Counted from the stretch's first letter, positions 37,459 through 50,213 are shown. The stretch is 64,000 bases of DNA from Rhodamnia argentea (GCF_020921035.1 NC_063151.1:28588934-28652933); one strand, 5' to 3'. Made by a program: numbers and translations. The notes: generated by a model not told the origin, from the letters alone.

Positions 37459-39370
37459 TGTTGATACCTAATTTTGGCGGTCTCGTATTTTATTTTCCTC
37501 ATAAAATAGAATATGTCAAATTTATTAAATATGCATCTTTTTTTGTTTTATTGTAAAATGAAAAAAAAATTGCAAAAAAAATTGGATCGAGCCGGGTCGA
37601 CTCGAATCTCGGGTGGACAAGCCCAGGCGGCCCAGCTGGGCCAATTTCTTTTCACGCACGCAAGTCTTGCGCAAGAAGTAGGGGGAGGTTGGCTGAGGAA
37701 CAAAAAGGGAATAGTGAGAGTTCTAGAGAGAAAAAAAAAAAAAAAAAAACATAGAAAGAGGCCAAGGGAGAGCTCGAGTGAGAAGGAGCTCCGTCGCCAC
37801 CGGTGATGCTATCAGCTCGACCCCGCCGTGAAGCGAAAGCCCTTCACTGGACCAGATCTGCTCCATTTTGTTCGCTCTGTTTTCTTTTTCTGTTTCGTTG
37901 CATGACCTTGCGCTGTTTTAATGGCTGATTCCTTTGAGGAATGACTGGAGGTGGATCGTTTGAGACTCAATGGTCAGCATAGTCTATGTCTAGGTTCCTC
38001 GTTCTCTTATGCCAGACTGTTTCAGATAGTTATTCTATAGCCTAGATGAACGGCTGTTGGGGATAATCTTAACGGTTAGATGTTTACTTCGGCCTCTCGA
38101 GATGTTTCGGTGATGGCAGGAGTGATCGGCGTCGGCGAAGCCAATCGTCGACGACGGTGGAGGGAGTTCCGACGGAGGTCTGAAAACCCGTCGTTCGAAG
38201 TCTTGTTGAAGAAACTCTCGGGTGCATGCGTTTCGCGGGCGAAGAAGAAGACGTCAGCGTGTGGGGGAAGGGGAACTTAGAGCTGGGCTTGGTTATTTAG
38301 GCATGTGGGTTCGTGGGCTTAAGTTGAGTAATCTTTGGTTGGGCCTGTTTTGGTCGCTTGTTTGCCTTAGATTTCTGGTCTCGGCTGGGCTCATTGGTTG
38401 AGCCCAGTCAGCACAGGGCCCAGACCTTGGGGGTCTGAGTCCAGTCTAGCTCAACCCGGGTCGACAACCCGGCCCGGTTCCTTTTATTATTAAAATAATA
38501 ACAATAGAAAGGGAAAAATCCAAAAAATTCTAGAAAAATGCCAAAAAATAGGAAATAGGTACGAAATGCCTCTATTTGCCTCTATTGTCTGATTAGGCTT
38601 TTACGTGTTTAATTATTGATTGTTTTCCATGTTTATTTCCTAGGACTTAGTTTAGACTATGCATGTGGATATCTTGGATATAATTTATTCTACAATGCAT
38701 ATCTCAATAGATAAATTAGCACGGTATTTAGAGTTTAATTTGAAATGCTCGTTTTATCTTTTAATTTGTTGAACTTCGCTAACTATCTTTCCTTGAGTGA
38801 ATACATGTTCAAATGCTTGAATGCATGAGATTGATATTACGATGTGGCAATCGACGGCGATGCCCACGAAAGACGACAGACTGTTGGGGCTTGGTGAGGA
38901 TGAAGACCTACATCCAATCTGTTTCATCTTTATGCATCCAATCTTCGTATTGGAGTTTATCTTTAAATACGTCCATTATTGATTTGGTTTGCATTCATTC
39001 CAGTCTTTATTTGGTATATTTTATGTGATTGAGTGCTTATTACAAGACTGTCTTTTGATAAATTGCTTGTTAATCGTTTTCCTAAATGATAGGTTAAGGA
39101 TAAAAAGGTAGTTGCACAAAATGACAGAAAAACATTATGCTTGATCATCTAGAATTGGTTAGATTCTTGGTAAGCTTAAAATGATATGTGGAATGTGTGA
39201 TCACCTTATGGAATATAAACTGGTTAGATATTGAAAGTGTGCTAATTTTCTAATTAGAGTAAACAAGTCCCCGAACCTAGAAGCTCTGATTGTGTAAGAA
39301 TCGAGATGAAACTTTCATATCTCGCTTGGTTTCTAGCCGACCCCAAAGGCTAGTGGTGACTTCTAGTAAC
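37459..39370. mobile_element. Degenerate LTR-like segment in unit 1
   Basis: Begins TGTTGATACCTAATTTTGG, like the solo LTR at 55868 (TGTTGACACCTAAATTTTG), and near its other end has AAGTCCCCGAACCTAG and CTAGTGGTGACTTC, like the AAGTCCCCGGACCC and TTAGTGGCGACTCC of that LTR. A clear CA end and target duplication were not found, so it may be truncated. Equivalent in unit 2: 46052-48210. Frames inside it are not genes. Confidence 0.45.
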
Positions 39371-39399
39371 TTTTTAAGCTATGAAGCACTAACACGTTG

Positions 39400-40250
39400 A
39401 ACAGGTCATTGTGTTGGTGTCGGACACGGACATGTGTCCGACACATGTCCTACATGCGGTCAACGCGTATCGGAATCCGACACCTAATCGACACCAACGA
39501 CACGCGAGTCGGTGAGGAAGGAGGGCGGAGGAAATGCATATCGGGAGGTTAAAGATTGGGGGAAGAGGAGGAGAAGGGTGCATGCATCTCGGCCCATAAG
39601 AGAGGAGAGAGCCGGCAATGAGTGAGTCAGTGGGGAAGGAGGGTTGGATAGCGCGAATCTGGAAGGAGGGCCGGAGGCAACGATGGAGCGAGCCAGCACC
39701 AAAGGATGGGCTTCGTGTGGCGCACCGGAGGCCAGATGAGAGAGCGCTGACCTTCGGACAAAGCGAGAGTGGCTTGGGAGAAGAGACGAGACAGCCAAAA
39801 TCACGGTAGTCGTGTTGCTTTGTGAGATAGAGAGGAGAGAGAGAGGTGAGACGAGTGAGAGAATTTTAGAAAAAAATCTAGAAAGAGGATGGGGAGGGGA
39901 GACGAAGATGAAAGAGCAGAGAGGGCGTGCGAGTCTAATCTACCCTGCACCGTAAGTAGATTGCAGAGATCTTTTAGGAAAGATGATAATATCTTTTCAA
40001 AAAATATGCTTTGGCTCCACTTATTATCTTTCCCGAAAATCTGCTATACCCATGATAGAAAATTTCTTTTGTATTATAAGAGCCTTTTTTAAATTCTTCA
40101 AATTTTTATTTTTATATATATATTTTAATATACAATGTGTCCTAACACATGTTGAAATTTTGTATTTGTTAGAATGACGTGTTGGTGTGTCGTGTCATGT
40201 TGCTTGTAGCGTGTCGAATTCGATGCTACTTAGATTTTAGGTTGTTAATC
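39400..40250. repeat. Repeat segment rich in GTCGGACACG-type motifs
   Basis: Starts with GTGTTGGTGTCGGACACGG and the palindromic GGACACGGACATGTGTCC, and ends with CGTGTTGGTGTGTCGTGTC. The two ends share the CGTGTTGG phrase. The purine-rich interior gives Pro/Ser-rich antisense frames that I reject as genes. Unit 2 equivalent: 48240-49060. It may be a transposable element but I could not assign one. Confidence 0.35.
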
Positions 40251-40499
40251 AGTAGAACGAAATCCAACGTCACGTGAAATAGAACTTGGGAGAGTATGCA
40301 CCTAGACCGATGAGCAATACCTCTAAACATTTTTTTTTTTTATAAAAAGAAGAAAAAAAAAAATTGATTTTTGAATTTATATATTTTTTATACCCGTCGA
40401 ACCCTCAAGAAAGGTAAATGCCGGTTGCGACAAGAGTTTTTAGTGATATTAACCTAATTTTACGAAAATTAATAAAGGGTAAATTTTCATGGGTATCTT

Positions 40500-41010
40500 A
40501 GTTTGGGGGTTTTGGTGTTCCAAAAATTAGTTTGAGGTAAATTTATCGCGAGTGTACTAGTTTGAGATTTTTTTGTAATAAAAAAAATAGTTTGGGATAA
40601 ATTTTGCTCAAGTGTACCAGTTTAAAATTTTTGGTGGTCAAAATATTAGTTTGGAGTAAATTTGTTATAGATGTACCGGTATGAAAATTTTCGTGGTCAA
40701 AATATTAGTTTGAGATAAATTCGTCACCGGTGAACCGATTGTGGTTTTTCATGAAAAATCCTAAAATGTAACGGAAATTAATAGAGAGTAAATTTGTCAT
40801 AGATGTACCGATTTGAGGTTTTTAGTGGTAAAAAATTACTTTTGGTTAAATTTACAACATGCGTACTAATCTGGAGTTTTTTGTTGTTGAAAAATTAATT
40901 TCCAGTAAATTTGTCATAAATGTAGCAGTTCAGGATTCGTTTGGTAAAAAATTACTACGGCATAAATTTGTCACAAGTGTACCTCAATTTAAAATTTTTC
41001 GTGATATTAA
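40500..41010. repeat. Array of about eight ~60-bp repeats, unit 1
   Basis: The phrase TTAGTTTGGAGTAAATTTGT recurs with variation at about 40528, 40588, 40647, 40706, 40785, 40837, 40898 and 40957, so the period is near 60 bp with one longer spacer. Each unit also has a GTGTACCAGTTTGAGATTTT-like half. Ends show GTGATATTAACC. Unit 2 equivalent: 49200-49770. Confidence 0.6.
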
Positions 41011-41450
41011 CCATTTTAGTTATCCATCTACTTTAGAAAAAGGGAAATAATTAGAGTGTTGACAGTGTACCAATTTGAGATGAATATTTTACTTAGATGA
41101 TTCACATGTAACTTTTCTCATCATAATTGGTTCAAATTCAATGGATCGGGAAACCACTTTCGCAAATTTTGTTACTTTGACATAACAGAAGGACGACATT
41201 GGATGTTTTCATATAGTTCAATAGTCATATTGAATAGATGAAAGTCCAAGGATGACATCGCATATTAAACTAAAGTTTAAGGACTATTTGTGCCATTTTC
41301 TTTTTTTCCTTAACACATCCTTGACAATTTGACCTTTCTTTGCTTTTTTCCCTTGTCTCAAATAAGTATGAAAGATGTTCAATTATTTATGCTTTCTTCA
41401 CATAGAAAATAAATAGAGCCTCTATATACCTCGACATCAAAGTCTTAGGG

Positions 41451-42105
41451 GAAAAATTATCCAAAAAGTCATAAATATATTGTATGGTAACCAATTCAAT
41501 CCTTAACTTTTAAATTATGCAAATTTAGTCTAAAACCAATTCAGTCCTAATTCCCGAGACGATTTGTCAATTTAGTCCTAAACCTTTTGATAATTAGCCA
41601 ATTTTGTCACTTGACTAATTGGCCAAAAATCACTAACGTGATAGTCTAGTTAGCGCCAATCGTCCTCTGCGACAAAAGCCGGCATTGAAATGGACTATTT
41701 TTATATATTTTAAAAAATTATTTTTTTCCTTTCTTTTCTTTGGTGACTGGTAGAGGAAAATAAGGAAAATAGAAAAAAAGGGAAATGAATAAGAAAAAGG
41801 AAAAGGGAAAAAATTTAGAACGCGTTACTATCGTGCCACGTGGTACAACCGTCGTTGATTGGACCGCCATCTCCGCGATTTTCGACCAAAACTAGCAGAA
41901 TGATTGAATTTGAAAATTGTCGAAAGGTTTATAACTAAATTGACAAATCGTATAAATGTTTAGAAGGTAAATTAGCATAATTGAGAGGTCTATGATTAAA
42001 TTGGCAAATCGTCAAAAATTTTAATACTAAATTGACATAATTAAAATGTTTAGAACCGAATTAGAAGCAGTACAATAAGTTTTGGATTTTATGGATGATT
42101 TTCCC
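41451..42105. mobile_element. Inverted-repeat element, family B copy 4
   Basis: Left end GAAAAATTATCCAAAAAGTC then ATAAATATATTGTATGG; right end AGTACAATAAGTTTTGGATT then TTATGGATGATTTTCCC. Lies just downstream of the terpene synthase 3' end and is duplicated in unit 2 at 50214-50868. Confidence 0.6.
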
Positions 42106-42353
42106 AAGCATTAGGAATAATTGAAATATTTACAATTAAATGATGCACTAGACTTGCAAACTTAGCACCACCATACCCATATGTATGCATCCATTATTTA
42201 TGAGTCCGAACAGGTACATCTGTCTGAAAGTATGCATACAAGGGATGATATTTTGCCTCATACATACGGGGGAAAACTAGGATTTCCAAGGCATAATCGA
42301 TAGACTATTCATGTACGACGACCAAATAGGTGTGACAACGTTTGGTCCAAATT

Positions 42354-45014
42354 TCACATCGGCAAGGGACCGACGAAGAGCGATGTCACAATATCTTTGA
42401 GCTTGGTTCTAGAATGGGTGTAATTATCTCCATCGGTGTATATCACATCCGCCACCCGCGACAAATTGAGCGCTCGGGTGAGGATCGGGGCCGGGACCGC
42501 TGTCGGACGAAGGAACTCTTCATTCATGTCCTTCCACGCGTCGATGACTCCTTTCTGGAGTTCCTCCTCGGCTTCCCGCTCCGAGAGGCTGCGGTATTTC
42601 ATGAGCAGCTCCACCGCAGATACGACATGCCCCCTCTCCTGCTCAAACCGTACGTGGAACGACATAGGTGTTATTTTAGATCAAGGGGTGGTCTATCCGA
42701 TTTAATCAGATTGCTGGAATGATAGATTCTGTTCTTGTTATACCTGGTGAGAGGAAATGTCGTCCATGAGCCTACCGACGGTTTGTGTAGCCTTCACAAT
42801 CTTGCAGTCGCCAACCGACCATTCAAAAGCATGTTCGGTGACCACATCGCCCATTCCCACGAGCGTGATGTCGTGCATGCCGTAGCCGGAGGTTATTAGT
42901 TGAAGGGGCATGTACTCCTCCGGTGTCGGTATGTAATTGTTATGGAACCATTTGGCTTCCCGGAAGTACGCCCTCGCGAGCTTCTTCATCCGAGAAATTG
43001 AACATGATTAATAACGTCGGGTTTTTCTAAGTGGAACTTGCGTTCAATGCATGTTAAAGTGTCTTTGATGATCGCTTACGACTTCTTTCGCGTAGACGTG
43101 GCGGTACGATCTCCCTTTTGCGGCCACTTCATTCCCAATGTATTCATAGACATGGAGGAGCTCCTTGTAATAAGCTTGCATGTACTCCGGTAATCCATCC
43201 ATGGCATCAACGTCCCACCTGAATTCAAAGTCCCTGGAAAATGACACACTCGACTCTATACAAGGCTGATTGAATTCAGAAGTTTTGAGAAAGAGAATGC
43301 GGGTTCTACTCATCCGGATTGCTCGGTGAGGAGGGCAAGTTCTTCCGGCGCGCCATAGACGTCGTAGATATCGTCGAGAATGGAAGTCATGGAGATCACT
43401 TTGGTTAGTATCTCTCCGGCCATCGCGAACTCCGGCTCGAAATATACTCCCAAGGTCCAGAAGAACAACTCCACAATCCTGTCTCTAGCGAAGGGGAACT
43501 TCCTCGGAACATCTATATCCTTCCACCACCTACGATTAAACGAACATAAGCGTAACTGAAAGTTCTTTAGCCCGACGACTTCGCATAGTTTAAACTCCTC
43601 TTTTCACTAGTAAAGGACTTTGAAAAGCACTATTGAGAAAGGTAGACTGAAACAAGACGTGTTAACCATTGGAAAACACAAGAAAAATCGATAGTTTGGG
43701 CATTGTTAAGACATAATCTAGAAACTAATTTAAATTATGCTATCACACGAAGTTAATGAACCTAGTAATCTTGCCAAGTTCCTTCTGGTGTTGCTCTTGT
43801 AGTAAGTTGAAATCTAGTTTAGCCAAGGCGAGCAAGACTTCGTCATGTGAAGGCTCTTCTTGGTAGAGTGGAATGTAATGCCTCGCCTCGAGCCTTGGAA
43901 ATCCCTTGTGAAGCGGCTGCTTTAGGGCATGACTCACTTGTTTCGCGAGAATAGTGCTCACTTTGCTTTTATCGATCGATTCAAGATGAGTTATAGCAAA
44001 AGGAAGTGCTTCGTCCAAGATAGAATCGCCATGACACCTTAGATGGCAAGCTTCATATAGGCTTAGCAATCCCCGTACATCGGTGATGAGCGATTCTCCG
44101 AAGTTGCCTTCACTATCCTTGAATTTGTTAAAGACCTCTGTGCAACCAACCAACGTGGGAAAAAAAGATGCAATCGATTAGGAATTAGGAAGGTGATACG
44201 CCTGATTAGTGTTCTAGATTTTCTTGTACATGTTTCTCCTTAAATTCGACTTGGCAATAGAAGGATTTCCATAGATCATATTGGTTCGCTACATTAAATA
44301 CATACCCGATGGGACGTAGTAACCTTGTTGTCGCAGCAATCGAAAGATAAGAGCGACCATGTGAAGGTCATCTACCTTAAAATCTTCACGATAAAGTCGA
44401 GAGTAACTTTTGTGGATCTGTTCTAATTGCTCATCTACTTCACACTCGAAATGGTACTCAATTCCCGGGCGTTGGATTTGATCAATCAAGTGAAGCTTTT
44501 GTAAAGGCTTATCCACGATACCAGCCAGCATCTTCCCGACCTCTCCTTTCGGTTCCTCAATTTGTCCCTCCACGGTTCCAAGGAATTTGAACTTCTGCAA
44601 AAATATAATGTACGCTATTTCAAAATAAAACCAAGCATGAAATTCGTATGCTTTACAGAATTAACTTGATTTTGATGGCCCCGTCTGTGTACCCCTAGTT
44701 AAATGTATCGATGTTTATGATTTTCAACTTTTTGTGCGGGGAAGGGATGATGTATATACATATGAGTCCAATTGGAATCATATATGCAATGTGGGGAACT
44801 TGAGGGAAACCGGAGTGAGCCTCCGAGATGCAATTGCGGGGGAACAAAAGCAGAAGATGACAGAAGGATTACTTACCACCGAGTTGGAGGGAGAAGCGTA
44901 TTTAAGAAAGTAATCCCCCCATATGCTCGGATGATAACCGGCCGACCGACGTCCGACCGCGTGGCCCGTTCCTTTACTCGGAGAAGAAGGTGGAATCGCT
45001 GCAACTTGCGCCAT
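42354..45014 (-). pseudogene. Terpene synthase (TPS-a, sesquiterpene synthase type), copy 1, broken
   Basis: Intact relatives cyclise farnesyl diphosphate in the cytosol using Mg2+. Seven exons in gene order: 44877-45014, 44306-44594, 43762-44137, about 43314-43529, 43080-43233, 42744-42983, 42354-42647; about 569 residues if whole, normal for the family. The start is close to the RR(x)8W motif (RRSAGYHPSIW, residues 22-32), so there is no plastid transit peptide. DDxxD is [10 protein letters not shown] in exon 4; the second metal site is LMDDISSHQFE across exons 6-7. Lesions: at the 3' end of exon 4 one base is missing relative to copy 2 and the donor reads ATGAGTAG, so the frame runs into TGA; the exon 7 acceptor before TTTGAG reads GG instead of AG, with in-frame AGs 6 and 9 bp further on. 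Exons 1-3 are clean. Probable recent pseudogene; assembly error at exon 4 is possible. Confidence 0.85.
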
Positions 45015-45121
45015 CTTCTCTCTCTTTTCCTTTATGTTTCGGTTGCGGATGTCGGACCAATGCACGATTGGAAGAGCAAGGAGAGGTTTTATCTGCGTAT
45101 CGAAACATTCAAAACTTGAAG

Positions 45122-45132
45122 GGTATATATAG
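45122..45132 (-). promoter_or_regulatory. TATA box of terpene synthase copy 1
   Basis: CTATATATACC on the minus strand, about 110 bp upstream of the ATG. Kept unchanged in copy 2. Confidence 0.65.
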
Positions 45133-45429
45133 GCATCAAGTTCATAATTTTGAGACCAACCAATCACATTTGGATGAGTCATACACGAGTGAGATTATCA
45201 ACGGCTTATCATTTCACCGCAGTTAGTTTTGTCAACATTCATGGAGCTTTGGCAATCCTATGTATTATTAAAGTGACTCTATGCTTCTACCAACCACAAA
45301 CTAACATTGTTTGGGTAATGACCACGGGCATTTAACACACATCGGTTAAAAAGTCTTGCCTAAGTTTCTAAAATGGACCAGTTATTTGATTTGACATTGC
45401 TTATAGAGATCTATGTGTAGCTTATACGA

Positions 45430-45601
45430 AGGGAAAATGACATAATGATCCATAATCTTTTGTCCGATGTGGGATGTTGTTCCTGGACTTTTGATTTGTT
45501 CGACGAGGTTCCTTAATCATTATTAAATGCTCAACCCCGTCCCTAGGCTACATGACAAATGTTCAACGCGGTATTTCACCTTGAGGAGCACCCATCTTAT
45601 T
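45430..45601. mobile_element. Half copy of MITE family D at the unit 1 edge
   Basis: GGGAAAATGACATAATGATC followed by family D phrases (TTGTTCCTGGACTTTTGATT), stopping at CCATCTTATT where unit 2 begins with the MITE half that starts TCAGCTTATTTTTC. The inverted right half expected for the family is absent. Confidence 0.5.
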
Positions 45602-46051
45602 TCAGCTTATTTTTCAAATTATTTTAAATAAAAAATTAATTTTAAAAGTAAAGTACCATGGTGGACTTTCAACGAGCCACGTGAGTATCATATATTAATA
45701 AAAAAGTGCCACATCGGATTTTTGGCGAAGGATATCGGAATTGATACTTAAATGATCATTTTGAAAAAAACTTAGCACTAAAGTGATATGATTGAAACTT
45801 TTGGCACCAAAATGATCTCCATACACAACATTTGGCACTAAAAGCGTTCTTTTGCCTGTAATAAATTTATCCAAAACTAATTTTTTGACCACCAAAAAAC
45901 TTAAATTGTCACACTTGTGACAAATTTATTTTATGTAAGTTTTCGTTATATTTTACGATCAAATTGCCATGTCGGATGACACGTGGCAATTGAAGAGTAT
46001 ATTAGTTTAGGATTTTCGCCATTTGTTTGTCACATGAGTATCGGTTAGGGT

Positions 46052-48210
46052 TGTCGACACCTAATTTTGGCGGTCTCGTATCTTATTTTCCTCATAAAAT
46101 AGAACATATCAAAATTTTTAAATATGCATCTTTTCTTGTTTTATTGCAAAATGGAAAAAAAATATAAAACAAAAAATTGCAAAAAAAAAAAAAAAAGGAG
46201 TCGCGCCGGGTCGACTCGAAGCCCGCGTGGACAAACCCAGGCTGCCCAGCTGGGCCAATTTCTTTTCATGAGCAAGCCCATAGTCTTATTATGGCCTTTC
46301 TTTCCACGCGAATGGCCCATTTGGCCCCTTTCTCTTTTCCGTCCGCCCACGTCCACGCCCACATCTCTCTCTTCCCCCCAACTCACGCGGTCGCCCCTTC
46401 GTCCCCAGCACTCATCCTCTCCTCCCCTGAATTTTCATGGCTGCGCGCCCACCACGTCCGCAGACCTTTCTTATGCACTCATGTCCAAACACGCAAGTCT
46501 TGCGCGGGGGAGGTTGGCTGAGGAACAAAAAGGGGATAGTGAGAGTTCTAGAGGAAAAAAAAAAAAAACATAGAAAGAGGCCAAGGGAGAGCTCGAGTGA
46601 GAAGGAGCTTCGTCGCCTCCGGTGACGCCATCAGCTCGACCCCGCCGTGAAGCGAAAGCCCTTCACTGGACCAGATCTGCTTCCATTTTGTTCGCTCTGT
46701 TTTCTTTTTCTGTTTCGTTGCATGACATTGCGCTGTTTTAATGGCTGATTCCTTTGAGAAATAACTGGAGGTGGATCGTTTGAGACTCAATGTTCAGCAT
46801 AGTCTGTCTAGGTTCCTCGTTCTCTTATGCCAGACTGTTTTAGATAGTTATTCTATAGCCTAGATGAACGGCTGTTGGGGATAATCTTAACGGTTGGAGG
46901 TTTAATTCGGCCTCTCGAGATGTTTCGGTGATGGCAGAAGTGATCGGCGTCGGCGACGCCAATCGTCGACGACGGTGGAGGGAGTTCCGACGGAGGTCTG
47001 AAAACGCGTCGTTCGAAGTCTTGTTGAAGAAACTCTGTGTGAGGCTCTCGGGTGCAGGCGTTTCGGGGGCGACGTAGAAGACGTCAGCGTGTGGGGGAAG
47101 GGGAACTTAGAGCTGGGCTTGGTTATTTAGGCATGTGGGTTCGTGGGCTTAAGTTGAGTAATCTTTGGTTGGGCCTGTTTTGGTTGCTTGTTTGCCTTAG
47201 ATTTCTGGCCTCGACTGGGCTCATTGGTTGAGCCCAGTCAGCACAGGGCCCAGACCTTGGGGGGTCTGAGTCCAGTCTAGCTCAACCCGGGTCGACAACC
47301 CGGCCCGGTTCCTTTTATTATTAAAATAATAACAATAGAAAGGGAAAAATCCAAAAAATTCTAGAAAAATGCCAAAAAAAAGGAAATAAGTAGGAAATGT
47401 CTCTATTTGCCTATATTGTCTAATTAGGCTTTTATGTGTTGAATTATTGATTGTTTTCCATGTTTATTTCGTAGGACTTAGTTTAGACTCTACATGTGGA
47501 TAGCTAGGATATAATTTATTCCGCAACGCATATCTCAATAGATAAATTAGCACGGTAGTTAGAGTTTAATTTGAAATGCTCGTTTTATCTTTTAATTTGT
47601 TGAACTTCGCTAACTATCTTTCTTTGAGTGAATACATGTTCGAATGCTTGAATGCATGAGATTGATATTTCGACGTGGCAATCGTTGGCGATGTCCACGA
47701 AAGATGGCAACTTATTAGGGCTTGGTGAGGATGAAGACCATCATCCAATCCGTTCCAGCTTTATGCATCCAATCTTCATATTGGAGTTTATCTTTGAATA
47801 CGTCAATTATTGATTTGGTTTGCTTTGCATTCATTCCGATCTTTATTTGGTATATTTTACGTGATTGAGTGCTTATTACAGCATTGTCTTTTGATAAATT
47901 GCTTGTTAATCGTTTTCCTAAATGATAGGTTAAGGATAAAAAGGTAGTTGCACAAAATGACAGAAAAACATTATGCTTGATCATCTAGAATTGGTTAGAT
48001 TCTTGGTAAGTTTAAAATGATATGTAGAATGTGTGATCACCTTATGGAATGTAAACTGGTTAGATATTGAAAGTGCGCTAATTTTCTAGTTAGAGTAAAC
48101 AAGTCCCCGAACCTAGAAGTTCTGATTGTGTAAGAATCGAGATGAAACTTTCATATCTCGCTTGGTTTCTAGCCGACCCCAAAGTCTAGTGGTGACTTCT
48201 AGTAACATTT
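46052..48210. mobile_element. Degenerate LTR-like segment in unit 2
   Basis: Counterpart of 37459-39370. It begins TGTCGACACCTAATTTTGG and carries the extra segment 46269-46489 that unit 1 lacks. Frames here (for example 46124-46573) are Pro/Ser-rich and unlike any family I know. Confidence 0.45.
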
Positions 48211-49199
48211 TAAGCTACGAAGCACTAACACGTTGAACAGGTCATTGCGTTGGTGTCGGACACGGACACGTGTCCGACACATGTCCTACATGCGGTCAAT
48301 GCGTATCGGAATCTGACACCTAATCGACACCAACGACACGCGAGTCGGTGAGGAAGGAGGGCGGAGGAAATGCATATCCGGAGGTTAAAGATTGGGGGAA
48401 GAGGAGGAGAAGGGTGCATGCGTCTCGGACCATAAGAGAGGAGAGAGCCGGCAATGAGTGAGTCGGTGGGGAAGGAGGGTTGGATAGCGCGAATGCGGAA
48501 GGAGGGCCGGAGGCAACGATGGAGCGAGCCAGCACCAAAGGATGGGCTTCGTGTGCGCCGGAGGACATAGCGAGAGAGCTCTGGACAAAGCGAGAGAGTG
48601 CCGGAGAAGAGACGAGACAGCCAAAATCACGGTAGTCGTGTTGCTTTGTGAGATAGAGAGGAGAGAGAGAAGTGAGACGAGTGAGAGAATTTTAGAAAAA
48701 AATCTAGAAAGAGGATGGGGAGGGGAGACGAAGATGAAAGAGCAGAGAGGGCGTGCGGGTCTAGTCTACTACTGCGCCGTAAGTAGATTGCAGAGATCTT
48801 TTAGGAAAGATGATAATATCTTTTTCAAAAATATGCTTCGGCTCCACTTATTATCTTTCCCGAAAATCTGCTATTCCCACGATAGAAAATTTCTTTTGTA
48901 TTATAAGAGACTTTTTTAAATTCTTCAATTTTTTATTTATATATATTTTTTAATATACAATGTGTCCTAACACATGTTGAAATTTTGTATTTGTTAGAAT
49001 GACGTGTTGGGGGTGTCGTGTCATGTCGCTTGTAGCGTGTCGAAATCGGCGCTACTTAGATTTTAGGTTGTTAATCAGTAGAACGAAATCCAACGTCACG
49101 TGAAATAGAACTTGGGAGAGTATGCACCTAGACCGATGAGCAATACCTCTAAACCCGTCGAACCCTCAAGAAAGGTAAATGCCGGTTGCGACAAGAGTT

Positions 49200-49770
49200 T
49201 TTAGTGATATTAACCTAATTTTACGAAAATTAATAAAGGGTAAATTTTCATGGGTATCTGAGTTTGGGGGTTTTGGTGTTCCAAAAATTAGTTTGAGGTA
49301 AATTTATCGCGAGTGTACTAGTTTGAGATTTTTTTGTAATAAAAAAAATAGTTTGGGATAAATTTTGCACAAGTGTACCAGTTTGAAATTTTTGGTGGTC
49401 AAAATATTAGTTTGGAGTAAATTTGTCATAGATGTACCAGTATGAAAATTTTCGTGATCAAAATATTAGTTTGAGATAAATTCGTCACCGGTGAACCGAT
49501 TGTGGTTTTTCATGAAAAATCCTAAAATGTAACGGAAATTAATAGAGAGTAAATTTGTCATAGATGTACCGATTTGAGGTTTTTAGTGGTAAAAAATTAC
49601 TTTTGGTTAAATTTACAACAGGCGTACTAATCTGGAGTTTTTTGTGGTTGAAAAATTAATTTCCGGTAAATTTATCATAAATGTAGTGATTCAGGATTCG
49701 TTTGGTAAAAAATTACTACGGCATAAATTTGTCACAAGTGTACCTCAATTTAAAATTTTTCGTGATATTA
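49200..49770. repeat. Array of ~60-bp repeats, unit 2
   Basis: Duplicate of the array at 40500-41010, nearly identical in sequence, with a few point differences. Confidence 0.6.
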
Positions 49771-50213
49771 ACCATTTTTGTTATCCATCTACTTTAGAAA
49801 AAGGGAAATAATTAGAGTGTTGACAGTGTACCAATTTGAGATGAATATTTTACTTAGATGATCCACATGTAACTTTTCTCATCATAATTGGTTCAAATTC
49901 AATGGATCGGGAAACCACTTTCGCAAATTTTGTTACTTTGACTTAACAGAAGGACGACTTTGGATGTTTTCATATAGTTCAATAGTCATATTGAATAGAT
50001 GAAAGTCCAAGGATGACACTGCATATTAAACTAAAGTTTAAGGACTATTTGTGCCATTTTCTTTTTTTTCCTTAACACATCCTTGACAATTTGACCTTTC
50101 TTTGCTTTTTTCCTTGTCTCAAATAAGTATGAAAGATGTTCAATTATTTATGCTTTCTTCACATAGAAAATAAATAGAGCCTCTATATACCTCGACATCA
50201 AAGTCTTAGGGGA

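Larger units (their letters stand above)
37011..45601. repeat. Tandem duplication unit 1 (about 8.6 kb)
   Basis: Direct repeat of 45602-54368. Order in both units: right half of the Mutator-like MITE, 60-bp repeats, LTR-like segment, CG-rich segment with GTCGGACACGG motifs, 60-bp repeat array, family B element, terpene synthase (-), half of a family D MITE. Compared with unit 2 it lacks about 220 bp (present at 46269-46489, bounded by GCAAG repeats) and has about 65 bp of A/T-rich sequence extra at 40330-40395. Confidence 0.9.

Noticed and set aside
39484-39804. Pro/Ser-rich minus-strand frame, repeated in unit 2
   Set aside because: Its copy in the other unit differs by indels that shift the frame, so it is not under coding constraint.
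42342-42722. 126-codon plus-strand frame (and its copy at 51105-51485)
   Set aside because: Antisense of terpene synthase exon 7, whose minus-strand reading matches the family.
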